Origin: an uncultured Mycoplasmatota bacterium
GTDB taxonomy: Bacteria; Bacillota_I; Bacilli_A; RF39; UBA660
Length of the DNA stretch: 64,000 bases
Direction: 5' to 3'
Assembly (NCBI GenBank): GCA_900546055.1
Contig: URBG01000002.1
Location: 17,021 to 81,020, forward strand
Below are positions 26,504 through 35,022 of this stretch, piece by piece. Within the stretch, counting starts at the first letter, position 1, and each line of letters opens with the position of its first letter. Under the pieces are notes generated by a model. The model saw nothing but the letters and a program-made list of their open reading frames with translations, made no database searches and was not told the origin of the DNA. A program made the translations under genes and the position numbers.

Positions 26504-27361
26504 TTAATACGGCTTTTGACCTAAACGTTTAGATCCATGATCAGCAATACCAATGATCTTACTTTCAGTAACTTCGGCTTCATCTGTATGAATCTGTTTT
26601 ACAACGGCATTAAAGCTAATTCCATTTCCATTTTGAAAAGAAAATACCTCATCAACATTTCGACCAAAAACGGCCTCACCAAATGGCGTTTCTCTCGTTA
26701 AAAAGGTTGAACCATCAAGACTTTTATAAATACCAGGTAATAATCCATAAACCATAATAAAGTTTCTTTCAGGTTTATCATCAAGTGATGAAGAAAATTC
26801 TGTACCATATCCTACTGTTTCATCAGGAATTGGCTCTTTAGACACGACCGGATCTTCAAAAATTCTCTCAAGTTGATCTTTTCTTTCTCTTTCAAAATCT
26901 GATAAATCGCCATCATTTACTTCAATTTGTTTCAATCTATCAATTTCCGCCTCCAAAGCTTTTAATTGAGAAGAAAATAATATAACTCTACCATCACATA
27001 AATGTCCAGGAAGTAAATCACCATTCCCTGAACTAATTTTAACATCGGTTTCAGCGTCAAAACAGAATTCTGAAACTGATAACAAAGTACTATCATATAC
27101 ATCTCTAACAGCACTAACAATTTCCCCCTGAGCTTTTGGACACTGAATTAATCCATATTCTTCCATCGTTTCAACATCGATAACTCCACTGGTAATTTCA
27201 TTAGTACGTTTAGAGATTTTTACTATCATTTTAAAATGACTTTCTAAAACCTCAAATGGTTTCATATAATAATAACACTTATCATTTTCTTTAAATCCAT
27301 ACGCCATCATTACATCACGATTAGGCGTCTTATTAGCAAAGATTTCTTTTATATCCAACAT
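26504..27361 (-). CDS. Unknown protein with a GreA/GreB-like C-terminal domain
   Basis: A 285-residue protein of two parts. The N-terminal 110 residues (KTPNRDVMMAYGF .. VRDVYDSTLLSVSEFCF) recall MmcQ/YjbR-like CyaY-fold domains. A helical linker (about 145-170) follows. The C-terminal 90 residues carry a segment RETPFGEAVFGRNVDEVFSF very like the GreA/GreB C-terminal domain (SPIGKALLGKKVGDEV pattern), which docks near the RNA polymerase secondary channel. The GreA coiled-coil with its catalytic acidic tip is absent. It may bind RNA polymerase, but this is inference. TAGGAGGGG precedes the start. Confidence 0.5.
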   Translation of the reverse strand: MLDIKEIFANKTPNRDVMMAYGFKENDKCYYYMKPFEVLESHFKMIVKISKRTNEITSGVIDVETMEEYGLIQCPKAQGEIVSAVRDVYDSTLLSVSEFCFDAETDVKISSGNGDLLPGHLCDGRVILFSSQLKALEAEIDRLKQIEVNDGDLSDFERERKDQLERIFEDPVVSKEPIPDETVGYGTEFSSSLDDKPERNFIMVYGLLPGIYKSLDGSTFLTRETPFGEAVFGRNVDEVFSFQNGNGISFNAVVKQIHTDEAEVTESKIIGIADHGSKRLGQKPY

Positions 27362-27417
27362 AAACTTCCCCTCCTAAATAATGAAAGTTATACTACCATA
27401 AAAACATAATCATGTCA

Positions 27418-27452
27418 AATAAAAAGAAATATATAATTACATATATTTCTGC
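27418..27452 (-). terminator. Terminator after the YneF gene
   Basis: Stem AGAAATATAT/ATATATTTCT followed by TTTTA, overlapping the 3' end of the gene. Confidence 0.6.
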
Positions 27453-27661
27453 ATTTGTTTCATCATTTGATTTACTTGTTTTTGGCTAGGTGTCCTACCC
27501 ATTCCAGACATCATCGCCTTAATCATTTGCTCATTAATAGGAGGATTTTCCTTCAATTGTTTTTTTGTAAAATGTTTGGCTACTAAAAAACCAATAATTA
27601 ATCCAACAATTAAACCTCCAACCATTTGTAATAAATCTATTAAAAATGCTCCCCAATCCAT
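27437..27661 (-). CDS. YneF family (UPF0154) small membrane protein
   Basis: A 74-residue protein with one Gly-rich membrane helix (about 10-30) and a basic tail, ending in repeated Met and Gln (MKQMQKYM). The sequence GLIIGFLVAKHFTKKQLKENPPINEQMIKAMM and the later GRTPSQKQVNQM are diagnostic of YneF (UPF0154). Function unknown. In B. subtilis yneF also lies downstream of tkt, supporting a conserved tkt-yneF neighbourhood. Confidence 0.88.
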   Translation of the reverse strand: MDWGAFLIDLLQMVGGLIVGLIIGFLVAKHFTKKQLKENPPINEQMIKAMMSGMGRTPSQKQVNQMMKQMQKYM

Positions 27662-27718
27662 GGTATCATTCCTTTCTATTAGGTATTGTACTAAAAATAC
27701 CAGACTTTTTCAAGAAAA

Positions 27719-29659
27719 TTATAATAATTCCTTAATTCTAGCCTCAATTTTTTCCTTACTAAAATTCATTTCATTCAAAACATCCTCTGGATTACCGCTC
27801 TTGCCAAACTTATCTACAGTGATTAAATATTTATCATTAGTAACAAATCTGCGAAGCCCCATCGAGCTAGCTGCTTCGACAAAAAATGTTTTAACCCCTA
27901 CTGGAAGTACTGAATATTGATACTTCTTTGGCATTTTTAAAAATAGTTCCATTGATGGCATACTAACAACTCTAATATCATAATCGTTAGCTAAATCTTC
28001 TGCAATTTCAATACACGTATTAACCTCAGTTCCTGTAGCAATAAAAATCGCATCAACTTCCTTTTTAGCCTCTCTTACCACATAAGCCCCATGAACAACC
28101 TTTTTAAAGTCTGATTTCTTCAAAACCTTAGTTTTTTGTCTTGATAAAACTAAAGCACAAGGCTGCTGCAAAGTTAAAATCGCATTCCATGCTCCTAAAA
28201 CCTCTTTAAAGTCAGCCGGACGATAAACTGTAAAATTAGGAATTGCTCTAAGCATTGATAACTGTTCCACTGGCTCGTGTGTCGGTCCATCAGCACCAAC
28301 ATTTATTGAATCATGCGTAAATATATAAGTTACTGGCAATCTCATCATCGCACTCATTCTAATTGCTGGTTTTAAATAATCTGAAAAAGATAAAAACGTC
28401 GAACCAAATGGCAAATATCCCGATAAAGCTATTCCATTCAAAATAGCTCCCATTGCATGTTCACGAACCCCAAACCAAATGTTAGTTCCATCATAATTTT
28501 TAGCCGAAAAGTCTGCCCCTTCGGTAATATAAGTTCTTGTTGGCCCTGCCAAATCCGCACTACCACCAAAAAGCAAATCAGTTTGGCTAGCCAAATAATT
28601 AAGAATCTTGCCATTGCTTTCACGAGTTGCTTCTGTTCCATCATTAATAAAAGGGCATTCACTTGTCTTAATTTCTACAACGTTATTATAAAACTTTAAT
28701 AATTCACTTTCATCATTATTAAATTTATGTTTAATATAACAGTTATATTCTTCCTGCCACTTAAGATATTTATCAGAAGAACGCTTCATCACACTTTCCC
28801 TAAATACATTTAATGCTTCTTCTGATACGTAGAAATCCTCATTTGGCATTCCTAAATTTTCTTTTAATTGTTTAATATCCTCATCTGATAATGGTTTACC
28901 ATGAACCTCACTTGTCCCTGCAAGAATAGAATCTTCACCCAAAACTGTTTTTATTTCAATAAATGATGGTAATCCACTTTTCTTTGCTCTTGCAATCGCT
29001 TTATCAATATCGCTAGTTCGATTACCATCCTTAACTAAGGTTGTATAAAAGCCCATCGCATCAAAACGTTCACGAACATCCTCTGTAAAAGCCATATCAA
29101 CATTACCATCTAGTGACATTGAATTAGAATCATATAAAATAATTAAATTATCTAATTTCAAAGTCCCAGCTAAAGAACAAGCTTCATAACTAACACCCTC
29201 CATTAAATCCCCATCACCACATAAAACATAAACATAATAATCGATTAATGTTGTATCCTTGAACTTTTCCTGTAATTTCTTTTCACCAATAGCCATGCCC
29301 ACAGCTGATGCTATTCCCTGTCCTAAAGGGCCAGTAGTAACATCAACGCCTGGAGTCTTACGATATTCAGGGTGCCCAGGTGTAACTGAACCAATTTGTC
29401 TAAATTGTTTTAAATCCTTTAATGTAATAAAACCCGTCATATATAAGCACGCATATAATAAAGCTGATCCATGTCCTGCAGACAAAACAAAACGGTCACG
29501 ATTTATCCAAGAAGGTTCTTTTGGATTAACATGCATGTGATTAGCATACAAAGTATACATAATCGGTGCTGCCGAAAGAACAATTCCAGGATGACCACTG
29601 CCCGCTTTATTAATCATATCAATTCCTAGTGTTTTTAAGTTTGCTATAACCTTATTCAT
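27719..29659 (-). CDS. tkt: Transketolase
   Basis: Thiamine-diphosphate enzyme of the pentose phosphate pathway, 646 residues in three domains. The GHPGIVLSAAPIMY opening, the ThDP motif CGDGDLMEGVSYEA, the catalytic FTHDSINVGADGPTHEP segment and the C-terminal domain are all present, so it should be functional. GAGGGAT precedes the start. It sits between the SOS-regulated small gene and yneF, as in Bacillus. Confidence 0.97.
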   Translation of the reverse strand: MNKVIANLKTLGIDMINKAGSGHPGIVLSAAPIMYTLYANHMHVNPKEPSWINRDRFVLSAGHGSALLYACLYMTGFITLKDLKQFRQIGSVTPGHPEYRKTPGVDVTTGPLGQGIASAVGMAIGEKKLQEKFKDTTLIDYYVYVLCGDGDLMEGVSYEACSLAGTLKLDNLIILYDSNSMSLDGNVDMAFTEDVRERFDAMGFYTTLVKDGNRTSDIDKAIARAKKSGLPSFIEIKTVLGEDSILAGTSEVHGKPLSDEDIKQLKENLGMPNEDFYVSEEALNVFRESVMKRSSDKYLKWQEEYNCYIKHKFNNDESELLKFYNNVVEIKTSECPFINDGTEATRESNGKILNYLASQTDLLFGGSADLAGPTRTYITEGADFSAKNYDGTNIWFGVREHAMGAILNGIALSGYLPFGSTFLSFSDYLKPAIRMSAMMRLPVTYIFTHDSINVGADGPTHEPVEQLSMLRAIPNFTVYRPADFKEVLGAWNAILTLQQPCALVLSRQKTKVLKKSDFKKVVHGAYVVREAKKEVDAIFIATGTEVNTCIEIAEDLANDYDIRVVSMPSMELFLKMPKKYQYSVLPVGVKTFFVEAASSMGLRRFVTNDKYLITVDKFGKSGNPEDVLNEMNFSKEKIEARIKELL

Positions 29660-29719
29660 AAATATCCCTCTTATTCTAATATCATTATAGCAAATTATCC
29701 CATATTTGAAAATAATAAA

Positions 29720-29857
29720 TTATGCATTTACTGAAATCGGATGTTCAGTAGTTCTTGTATTATCTTCTAAACTACTATTATCGAGGCCGCCTATATAAGC
29801 CACCCCCAAAACCATTAGGATTAAAGCAATAGTTGCTTTACTTTTTAACATATCCAT
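29720..29857 (-). CDS. 45-residue SOS-regulated membrane peptide
   Basis: A 45-residue peptide with a short basic N-terminus, one membrane helix (about 9-25, ALILMVLGVAYIG) and a polar tail ending EHPISVNA. The start at 29857 has AAAGGAGGCG at the right spacing; the frame upstream crosses the promoter. It is divergent from lexA, with a LexA box exactly filling its promoter spacer. B. subtilis has yneA, an SOS-induced division inhibitor with one N-terminal helix and a LysM domain, at this spot; this peptide lacks LysM. A similar role as an SOS division brake is inferred. Confidence 0.6.
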   Translation of the reverse strand: MDMLKSKATIALILMVLGVAYIGGLDNSSLEDNTRTTEHPISVNA

Positions 29858-29882
29858 ATTATTCGCCTCCTTTTGTACTTTA

Positions 29883-29911
29883 ATCATAACACGAACATTT
29901 ATTCGTGTCAA
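29883..29911 (-). promoter_or_regulatory. Promoter of the SOS peptide gene
   Basis: Perfect minus-strand TTGACA (29906-29911), 17-base spacer, TATGAT (29883-29888). The LexA box at 29892-29905 lies inside the spacer. Confidence 0.75.
29892..29905. promoter_or_regulatory. LexA box of the SOS peptide promoter
   Basis: CGAACATTTATTCG matches the Gram-positive SOS box CGAAC-N4-GTTCG with one mismatch. It sits between the -35 and -10 of the minus-strand promoter. Confidence 0.75.
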
Positions 29912-29920
29912 TACATAAAT

Positions 29921-29934
29921 CAAACAAACGTTTG
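29921..29934. promoter_or_regulatory. LexA box of the lexA promoter
   Basis: CAAACAAACGTTTG is a symmetric variant (one change in each half) of CGAAC-N4-GTTCG. It overlaps the -35 of lexA, consistent with autoregulation. Confidence 0.6.
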
Positions 29935-29960
29935 ACTTATTTGTAAATTTATGTTAATAT
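29932..29960 (+). promoter_or_regulatory. Promoter of lexA
   Basis: TTGACT (29932-29937), 17-base spacer, TAATAT (29955-29960). Confidence 0.7.
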
Positions 29961-29985
29961 ACAAATAGAGAATAAAGGAGGAATT

Positions 29986-30603
29986 ATGGAAAAATTAACT
30001 GCACGTCAAAAAGATGTATTAGACTACGTTAAATCATATATTGTTTCACATGGTTACTGCCCATCAGTAAGGGAAATTGGTAAAGCACTAGGTATTTCAT
30101 CGCCAGCTACTATCCATGCCCATCTTAAAAATCTAGAAAAGAAAGGCATCATTCGCAAACAAAATTCTAAGAACCGTGCAATTGAATTATTAGTTGAAAA
30201 TGAATTCGTTCCAAAAAACGAAGAAGTAACTAAAGTGCCATTGCTAGGTAAAATTACCGCCGGATCACCAATTGAAGCTATTGAAATGCCAGATGAATAT
30301 TTTAGCTTACCATCATACCTACTTCCAAAAGGAAAAGAAGTATTTACATTAAAAGTAAGTGGAACTAGTATGATAAATGCTGGAATCTTAGATGGAGACA
30401 TTGTTATCGTCGAACGTAAAAACACTGCGCGTAACGGTGAAATAATTGTCGCTATGACCGATGAAAATGAAGTGACTTTAAAAACATTTTACAAAGAAAG
30501 CGATCATATTAGGTTACAACCTGAAAATGATACAATGGACCCCATTATTCTAAATAATGTTATAATTTTAGGCAAAGCTATTGGTCTTTACCGCAAAATA
30601 TAA
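29986..30603 (+). CDS. lexA: SOS repressor LexA
   Basis: A 205-residue repressor. The winged-helix DNA-binding part (about 1-65) contains SVREIGKALGISSPATIHAHL; the C-terminal S24 part has the self-cleavage site Ala92-Gly93 (in ITAGSP), Ser128 and Lys166, the catalytic dyad. All residues for RecA-stimulated cleavage are present. AAAGGAGG precedes the start. LexA boxes in the upstream region point to autorepression and control of the divergent small membrane peptide. It ends at a strong hairpin. Confidence 0.97.
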   Translation: MEKLTARQKDVLDYVKSYIVSHGYCPSVREIGKALGISSPATIHAHLKNLEKKGIIRKQNSKNRAIELLVENEFVPKNEEVTKVPLLGKITAGSPIEAIEMPDEYFSLPSYLLPKGKEVFTLKVSGTSMINAGILDGDIVIVERKNTARNGEIIVAMTDENEVTLKTFYKESDHIRLQPENDTMDPIILNNVIILGKAIGLYRKI

Positions 30604-30629
30604 GAGGACTTAAAAGTCCTCTTTTTTTG
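30603..30629 (+). terminator. lexA terminator
   Basis: Stem AGAGGACTT/AAGTCCTCT with a tight loop, then seven T. It overlaps the 3' end of the convergent Ig-like gene. Confidence 0.8.
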
Positions 30630-31461
30630 TACTAAAGCTATTAGCCATTACATAATTATTATCTTCATATACGCTTGCTATAACCACAGAATCATTAAGT
30701 TCTAAAGTTTGTTTTTTAGAAGCATTTTCCCATGTCGCGCCACCATCTAAACTATATTGATATGTATATTTCCCAGATGGATAATTTATTGTTACAAAGC
30801 CACTATCATAGCTAAACTCAATTCCAGAGCTTACCTTAATTAAGCGTTTACGAATCGTTTCATTTCCTGATGCATCAACTGCTTTATATGTAATAATATA
30901 TTCACCAGCTAAAGTAGATAGCGTATTGTCATAAGTAAGATCTACCGTTCCCGAATTATCAGTAGCAATCACGCCCTCTTTTAAATCAAAAGAGGCCGCC
31001 TCTGCACTCGTAATTTCAGTTTTTTCTGGCATCGTAATTGTTGGTGCCTTATTATCAATCACAATTACACTTCTATTTATTGATGCCGTCTTTGAAGTTT
31101 TTTCTTCCTTAACTGTATATCTAATCAAGTAAGAAGCTAATTCGTCTGTTTCTAAATCTGGAACCTGGACTCCATTTTTAAAATAAGAAGTAATCACTTC
31201 ATCTGAAATGTCACTACCATCCTTAGTAGTTGCTGTAATACCTTTTAGAGCATATGGTTCGCCTAGTGGAACATATTCTAAATAGTTTCCATCATATGAC
31301 ATTTGAATATCCTCTTTTTCATACACTACTTCTTGTTTATGTTTTTCTTCTTTTTCTTCCTTAACCGAAAAAATATTAAATATTAAAAACACTATTATTC
31401 CAAGTATCAACAAAAAGGCAATTATTCCAATAATTTTAGCATTAGACATTCTTGATTCCAT
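30610..31461 (-). CDS. Membrane-anchored protein with bacterial Ig-like domains
   Basis: A 283-residue protein with one membrane helix (about 10-30) after a short cytoplasmic start, then an extracellular part. Residues about 60-130 form one beta domain and 130-215 an Ig-like domain with DNKAPTITMP and KAVDASGNE, the typical edge motifs of HYR/DUF5011-type repeats. A final beta domain (about 220-283) ends at the C-terminus. It has no sorting signal. The ATG at 31461 follows GGTGATTTG. It lies 25 bases downstream of two pseudopilin genes in the same direction and probably belongs to the same surface structure. Convergent with lexA. Confidence 0.7.
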   Translation of the reverse strand: MESRMSNAKIIGIIAFLLILGIIVFLIFNIFSVKEEKEEKHKQEVVYEKEDIQMSYDGNYLEYVPLGEPYALKGITATTKDGSDISDEVITSYFKNGVQVPDLETDELASYLIRYTVKEEKTSKTASINRSVIVIDNKAPTITMPEKTEITSAEAASFDLKEGVIATDNSGTVDLTYDNTLSTLAGEYIITYKAVDASGNETIRKRLIKVSSGIEFSYDSGFVTINYPSGKYTYQYSLDGGATWENASKKQTLELNDSVVIASVYEDNNYVMANSFSTKKEDF

Positions 31462-31486
31462 CAAATCACCTTTCTATTTTAAACTA

Positions 31487-31891
31487 TTATTTGATTTTAC
31501 AATTAGAACTACTAGTAATACTTGTACTAATACTTCCCTTTTTCACTTCTTTAGTTTTAACTAAACATTTCTTTAATTCCGAATTCCAAAATGCATACTC
31601 CACTTTTCCATTCTCATCAATATGAAGTGACCCACCATCGGGTAAATCACCTTTAGTTTGAATTGTTGGATTAGCCGTTCCATTTGAAAATGTAATAGTT
31701 AAATCATGTCCATTATTGTTACTAACTTGATAAGTTCTTGCTGCCTCAGTTACTCCTGCTGCAGAATCAACAAAAGCTTGCTCCTTTGAAGATTTAATAA
31801 CATTAATAATTGTTGGTGCCGTTATCGCAGTTATAATTCCCAATATCGCAATAACTGTTAAAAGCTCGATTAAAGTAAATCCCTTTTTCAT
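31487..31891 (-). CDS. Type IV-type prepilin (pseudopilin)
   Basis: A 134-residue protein with the prepilin signature KKGFTLIELLTVIAILGIITAI: cleavage after Gly, Phe at +1, Glu at +5 and a long hydrophobic helix. The remainder is a short beta-sheet pilin head with a C-terminal Cys pair (about 113 and 132). It is the middle gene of a minus-strand cluster with a second pseudopilin upstream and the Ig-like protein downstream. No assembly ATPase, platform protein or prepilin peptidase is in the window, so the machinery is elsewhere. Confidence 0.88.
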   Translation of the reverse strand: MKKGFTLIELLTVIAILGIITAITAPTIINVIKSSKEQAFVDSAAGVTEAARTYQVSNNNGHDLTITFSNGTANPTIQTKGDLPDGGSLHIDENGKVEYAFWNSELKKCLVKTKEVKKGSISTSITSSSNCKIK

Positions 31892-31899
31892 TTTCTCAC

Positions 31900-32259
31900 C
31901 TATTCCACTTTATATTTAAAATTTTCTTTATTCTTAGTTACCCTAACCAAAGTCGTATCAGGATAAAGTTCACCAGTCCTTGGATTTGTAATATTTAATG
32001 GTAAATATCCTTGTTCCTGTAATTTCTTTACAGTTATCGTTTTTGAAGCCGAAGCTCCCTCAGCTTGAGGTAATTCGCTTAAATGCTCGGCATAATAATC
32101 CTTCGCACCCTTAATTATTTGTGATTCTTGTGTATCTTCAAGATTATCTTTACTAGAATTTAATGATTTATCAATTGCTGGTACAGCAATTAACGCTAAA
32201 ACTCCAAGCAAAACAATTACCCCTAATAATTCAATTAATGTAAAACCTTTGTGTTTCAT
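31900..32259 (-). CDS. Type IV-type prepilin (pseudopilin)
   Basis: A 119-residue prepilin: KHKGFTLIELLGVIVLLGVLALIAVPAI gives the Gly cleavage site, Phe +1 and Glu +5. The mature head has no cysteine. The segment VKKLQEQGYLP recurs in the giant pseudopilin at 61671 as LQKDGYIE, so the two share a common head region. The ATG at 32259 has AGGTGA upstream; the GTG at 32268 is part of that site. It begins the cluster and is preceded by xseB with about 55 bases between. Confidence 0.88.
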   Translation of the reverse strand: MKHKGFTLIELLGVIVLLGVLALIAVPAIDKSLNSSKDNLEDTQESQIIKGAKDYYAEHLSELPQAEGASASKTITVKKLQEQGYLPLNITNPRTGELYPDTTLVRVTKNKENFKYKVE

Positions 32260-32314
32260 ATTCTTCACCTATTCTAATTATAACCAAGGTCCAAATAATA
32301 GTCAAGAAAAAACA

Positions 32315-32536
32315 CTACTCAGTAGTGTCAGGTTCAAAATCTTCTAAGCTACCATCTTCAGCTACGATTTTATTTACCTTTTCTTCAATCTGTTTTAACT
32401 CTTCATCACATTCTTTAACTAATTTCATTGCTTCAGTATATTTATTAATAGATTCATCTAAACTAGCGTCACCATTTTCTAAAACATTGATAATTTCTTC
32501 TAATTCTTTTACTTTATCTTCAAATTTTTTAGCCAT
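32315..32536 (-). CDS. xseB: Exonuclease VII small subunit
   Basis: A 73-residue helical, acidic protein with the family pattern FEDKVKELEEIINVLENGDASLDESINKY and the following MKLVKECDEELKQIEEKV. It forms the multi-copy accessory part of exonuclease VII, which degrades single-stranded DNA. The start overlaps the end of xseA by 8 bases. Confidence 0.93.
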   Translation of the reverse strand: MAKKFEDKVKELEEIINVLENGDASLDESINKYTEAMKLVKECDEELKQIEEKVNKIVAEDGSLEDFEPDTTE

Positions 32537-33800
32537 GATTTACCTCCTTAGTTTCTAAAACCTTAGCTTTTATTTCACCATTATATAATTTAATATTAAC
32601 AGTATCTTTAACATCCTTAACATCTTTAATAACCTTATCACCACTACATGTGATACTATAGCCACGCCCTAATACCTTAAGTGGATTTAATAATTCCAAT
32701 TTATCAATTAAATTATTAAGCATAACTTTTTCATCTTTGTATAAAAGACTTGGATTACTAAAAATATAGCTCCTCTTCAAATTGTCTAATTTATCTCTTT
32801 GAATCTCAACCCTTCTTAAAATAAGATCATTCAAACGATCACTCATTAAATCGATTTTTTGGCGACGATTATCAAACATAATCATCGGATTTTTAATTAC
32901 AAAAGAGCTTTTAATTGAGTCTAGATATAATTTTTGATAATTAATTTTCTTATACACTGCTTCTTTTAAACGAATACTAAGTTGTTCTATGTTTCTTTTT
33001 AAATCAACCATATTAGGCACAGCCAGTTCTGCCGCCGCCGTTGGCGTTGGTGCCCTTAAATCTGAAACAAAATCACTTATTGTAAAATCAACTTCATGAC
33101 CAACCGCACTGATTATTGGTATTGGTGAATTATAAATAGCTCTCGCAACAACCTCTTCATTAAAAGGCCATAAGTCTTCGATTGAGCCGCCCCCACGACC
33201 GACAATTAAAACATCTATATCATAATCCTCAGCCCGTTTAATGTTTCGGACAATATCGTCTTTGGCATTATCGCCTTGTACAAATGTTGGAAATAAAATT
33301 GTTTCACAAATTGGAAATCTTCTTTTTATTGTCGTTACGATATCACGAACTGCTGCTCCCGTACTTGCTGTCACAATTCCCACACGACGCGGAATTTTTG
33401 GAATTTCTTTTTTATGTTCTTTATCAAATAAGCCTTCTGCTTGTAGTGTTTTTTTCAGTTTTTCAAAAGCCACATATAAATTGCCAACCCCATCTTCCAT
33501 CATTTGGTCAACGTAAATTTGATAATTGCCTGTTGCTTCATAAATACTAATACGCCCCGCAATTAAAACTTTAGTTCCATCCACCGGTTTAAAATCTAAT
33601 TTAGCAGCACTGCGACTAAACATAATTGCGTTTATTTTACTAGTCTCATCTTTTACCGAAAAATATAAATGACCCGAGGTGTGAGCCTTAAAATTAGAAA
33701 TTTCACCTTTTAAAAAAACTGATTTTAAATTTTCATCTAAATCAAATTTTGCTTTCAAATAACGAGTAATCGCACTTACTGTTAAATACTTCTCATCCAT
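32529..33800 (-). CDS. xseA: Exonuclease VII large subunit
   Basis: The catalytic subunit of exonuclease VII, 423 residues. An OB-fold N-terminal domain (about 1-100, VFLKGEISNFKAHTSGHLYFSVKD) is followed by the nuclease core with RVGIVTASTGAAVRDI and GRGGGSIEDLWPFNEE, then a helical part and a C-terminal segment LGRGYSIT. It is adjacent to nusB (1 base apart) and overlaps xseB, giving a nusB-xseA-xseB operon as in Bacillus. Confidence 0.96.
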   Translation of the reverse strand: MDEKYLTVSAITRYLKAKFDLDENLKSVFLKGEISNFKAHTSGHLYFSVKDETSKINAIMFSRSAAKLDFKPVDGTKVLIAGRISIYEATGNYQIYVDQMMEDGVGNLYVAFEKLKKTLQAEGLFDKEHKKEIPKIPRRVGIVTASTGAAVRDIVTTIKRRFPICETILFPTFVQGDNAKDDIVRNIKRAEDYDIDVLIVGRGGGSIEDLWPFNEEVVARAIYNSPIPIISAVGHEVDFTISDFVSDLRAPTPTAAAELAVPNMVDLKRNIEQLSIRLKEAVYKKINYQKLYLDSIKSSFVIKNPMIMFDNRRQKIDLMSDRLNDLILRRVEIQRDKLDNLKRSYIFSNPSLLYKDEKVMLNNLIDKLELLNPLKVLGRGYSITCSGDKVIKDVKDVKDTVNIKLYNGEIKAKVLETKEVNHG

Positions 33801-34208
33801 CTACTCACCTACTTTTTCATGATATATTTTATCGAGTACTCCATTAATCATCTTTCGAACGTTATCATCGCTATAACTTTTCGCAAGTTCAATTGCTTCA
33901 TTGATTGAAACAATTTCTGGTGTTTTTGTATATAAAAGTTCAAAGATCCCAATTCTTAAAATTGCCCCATCTGTATTACCTAAACGATCGATTGCCCATC
34001 CATCTAAATACTTGTTTGCCATTTTATCGATTTCTTCCTTATATGTAATTACTCCATAAACGATTTCTTTTACAAATTCATTATCGATTGGAGAAACTTC
34101 ATTAATTACATCATCAACATTATATTCAATATTATTCTTTTGATATATTTCAATTTGATATAAGATTGTCATACACAATCTACGTAGTTCGCTTCTATTT
34201 GCCTGCAT
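33801..34208 (-). CDS. nusB: Transcription antitermination factor NusB
   Basis: A 135-residue all-helical protein that joins the antitermination complex on rRNA transcripts. Conserved features include IYQIEIY near the start, the [17 protein letters not shown] helix, [49 protein letters not shown], all typical. The ATG at 34208 follows AAAGGTGAT; the GTG at 34217 lies inside that site. It is the first gene of nusB-xseA-xseB. Confidence 0.95.
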   Translation of the reverse strand: MQANRSELRRLCMTILYQIEIYQKNNIEYNVDDVINEVSPIDNEFVKEIVYGVITYKEEIDKMANKYLDGWAIDRLGNTDGAILRIGIFELLYTKTPEIVSINEAIELAKSYSDDNVRKMINGVLDKIYHEKVGE

Positions 34209-34226
34209 TTCTATCACCTTTATAAA

Positions 34227-34280
34227 TTATAGCATAAAAAAAGAGAAATAGTAACTATTTAATATACTTTTCTCCCTTAC
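34227..34280 (-). terminator. Terminator of the membrane-protein gene
   Basis: Long hairpin with outer stem GAGAAA/TTTCTC and inner AAATAG/CTATTT, then seven T on the minus strand, separating it from nusB. Confidence 0.6.
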
Positions 34281-34644
34281 CCTGAAATAAACTAATCAAA
34301 TACCATAAGTAAATATAAATTAATAAAACCATCAGCAAAGTCCAGCCAACTATTGGTATAATTGCGCAGCCAATCCAAACATATGGAAGGCCATACACCT
34401 CAGCCCCTGGCACTTTTAATTTTTTACATACTTTTACAGTCGTTTCTATTACAAAAATGAAAAGCATTACTAATGCTGGCAACATCCCAAAGAAAAATCC
34501 TAACACCCAATAATACCATTTAGTATACCAAGCACCCTCATCATATACCTTTAGTAATGAACCTAAAAATAAAACGGAAATATTGCAAGTTAATAAACTC
34601 AAAACCAACCAAACAATACTATAACCTCTTTTAAGCAAACGCAT
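34255..34644 (-). CDS. Multi-pass membrane protein, unknown family
   Basis: A 129-residue protein with three or four membrane helices (about 8-28, 45-70, 88-118) and a C-terminal basic tail. I recognise no family. GGAGGC precedes the start. Between nusB and the Flp pilin gene; a terminator on each side suggests its own transcript. Confidence 0.6.
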   Translation of the reverse strand: MRLLKRGYSIVWLVLSLLTCNISVLFLGSLLKVYDEGAWYTKWYYWVLGFFFGMLPALVMLFIFVIETTVKVCKKLKVPGAEVYGLPYVWIGCAIIPIVGWTLLMVLLIYIYLWYLISLFQGKGEKYIK

Positions 34645-34660
34645 AAAAAGCCTCCTTTAT

Positions 34661-34686
34661 ATAAAAAGAAGATAACAACTTATCTT
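34661..34686 (-). terminator. Terminator of the Flp pilin gene
   Basis: Stem GAAGATAA/TTATCTTC with a GTTG loop and TTTTT. Confidence 0.75.
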
Positions 34687-34881
34687 CTACTGACAAGAGC
34701 CTTCTCCAGGTTTAGAACCTTCGACAAACTCTTTATCGATTAATTTGCACGATGATTTTGTCATAGAATCTTGTAAATATCCACCTAAGAGTTTAACAAT
34801 ACTCACCACAATAACACTTATAACTGCAATAATTAGTAGATATTCAACTAATGCTTGCCCTTTATCCCCTAATCTCTTCAT
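34687..34881 (-). CDS. Flp/Fap-type pilin
   Basis: A 64-residue prepilin. A short basic leader ends at Gly before QALVEYLLIIAVISVIVVSIVKLLG, the class III (Flp) pilin signature with Glu at +5 and Tyr at +6. The C-terminus has two cysteines (SSCKL, GSCQ), which might form a disulfide. The ATG at 34881 follows GGAGG and lies downstream of a promoter that sits in the longer open frame. Tad/Flp systems build adhesive fibres; no TadA, TadB, TadC or peptidase gene is seen in the window. Divergent from a DUF192 protein. Confidence 0.85.
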   Translation of the reverse strand: MKRLGDKGQALVEYLLIIAVISVIVVSIVKLLGGYLQDSMTKSSCKLIDKEFVEGSKPGEGSCQ

Positions 34882-34921
34882 ATGTTTCCTCCTACGCCAA
34901 ACTAACGTAATCCTTATAATA

Positions 34922-34950
34922 AGTATATAGACTTTTAGGCAAAAAATCAA
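34922..34950 (-). promoter_or_regulatory. Promoter of the Flp pilin gene
   Basis: Minus-strand TTGATT (34945-34950), 17-base spacer, TATACT (34922-34927). Confidence 0.65.
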
Positions 34951-35022
34951 GCGCTATAAGTAAACTTTTACAAAAAGTAGCCAAACTCTGACAAAATATG
35001 ATATATTGTTATTGGTGATATA

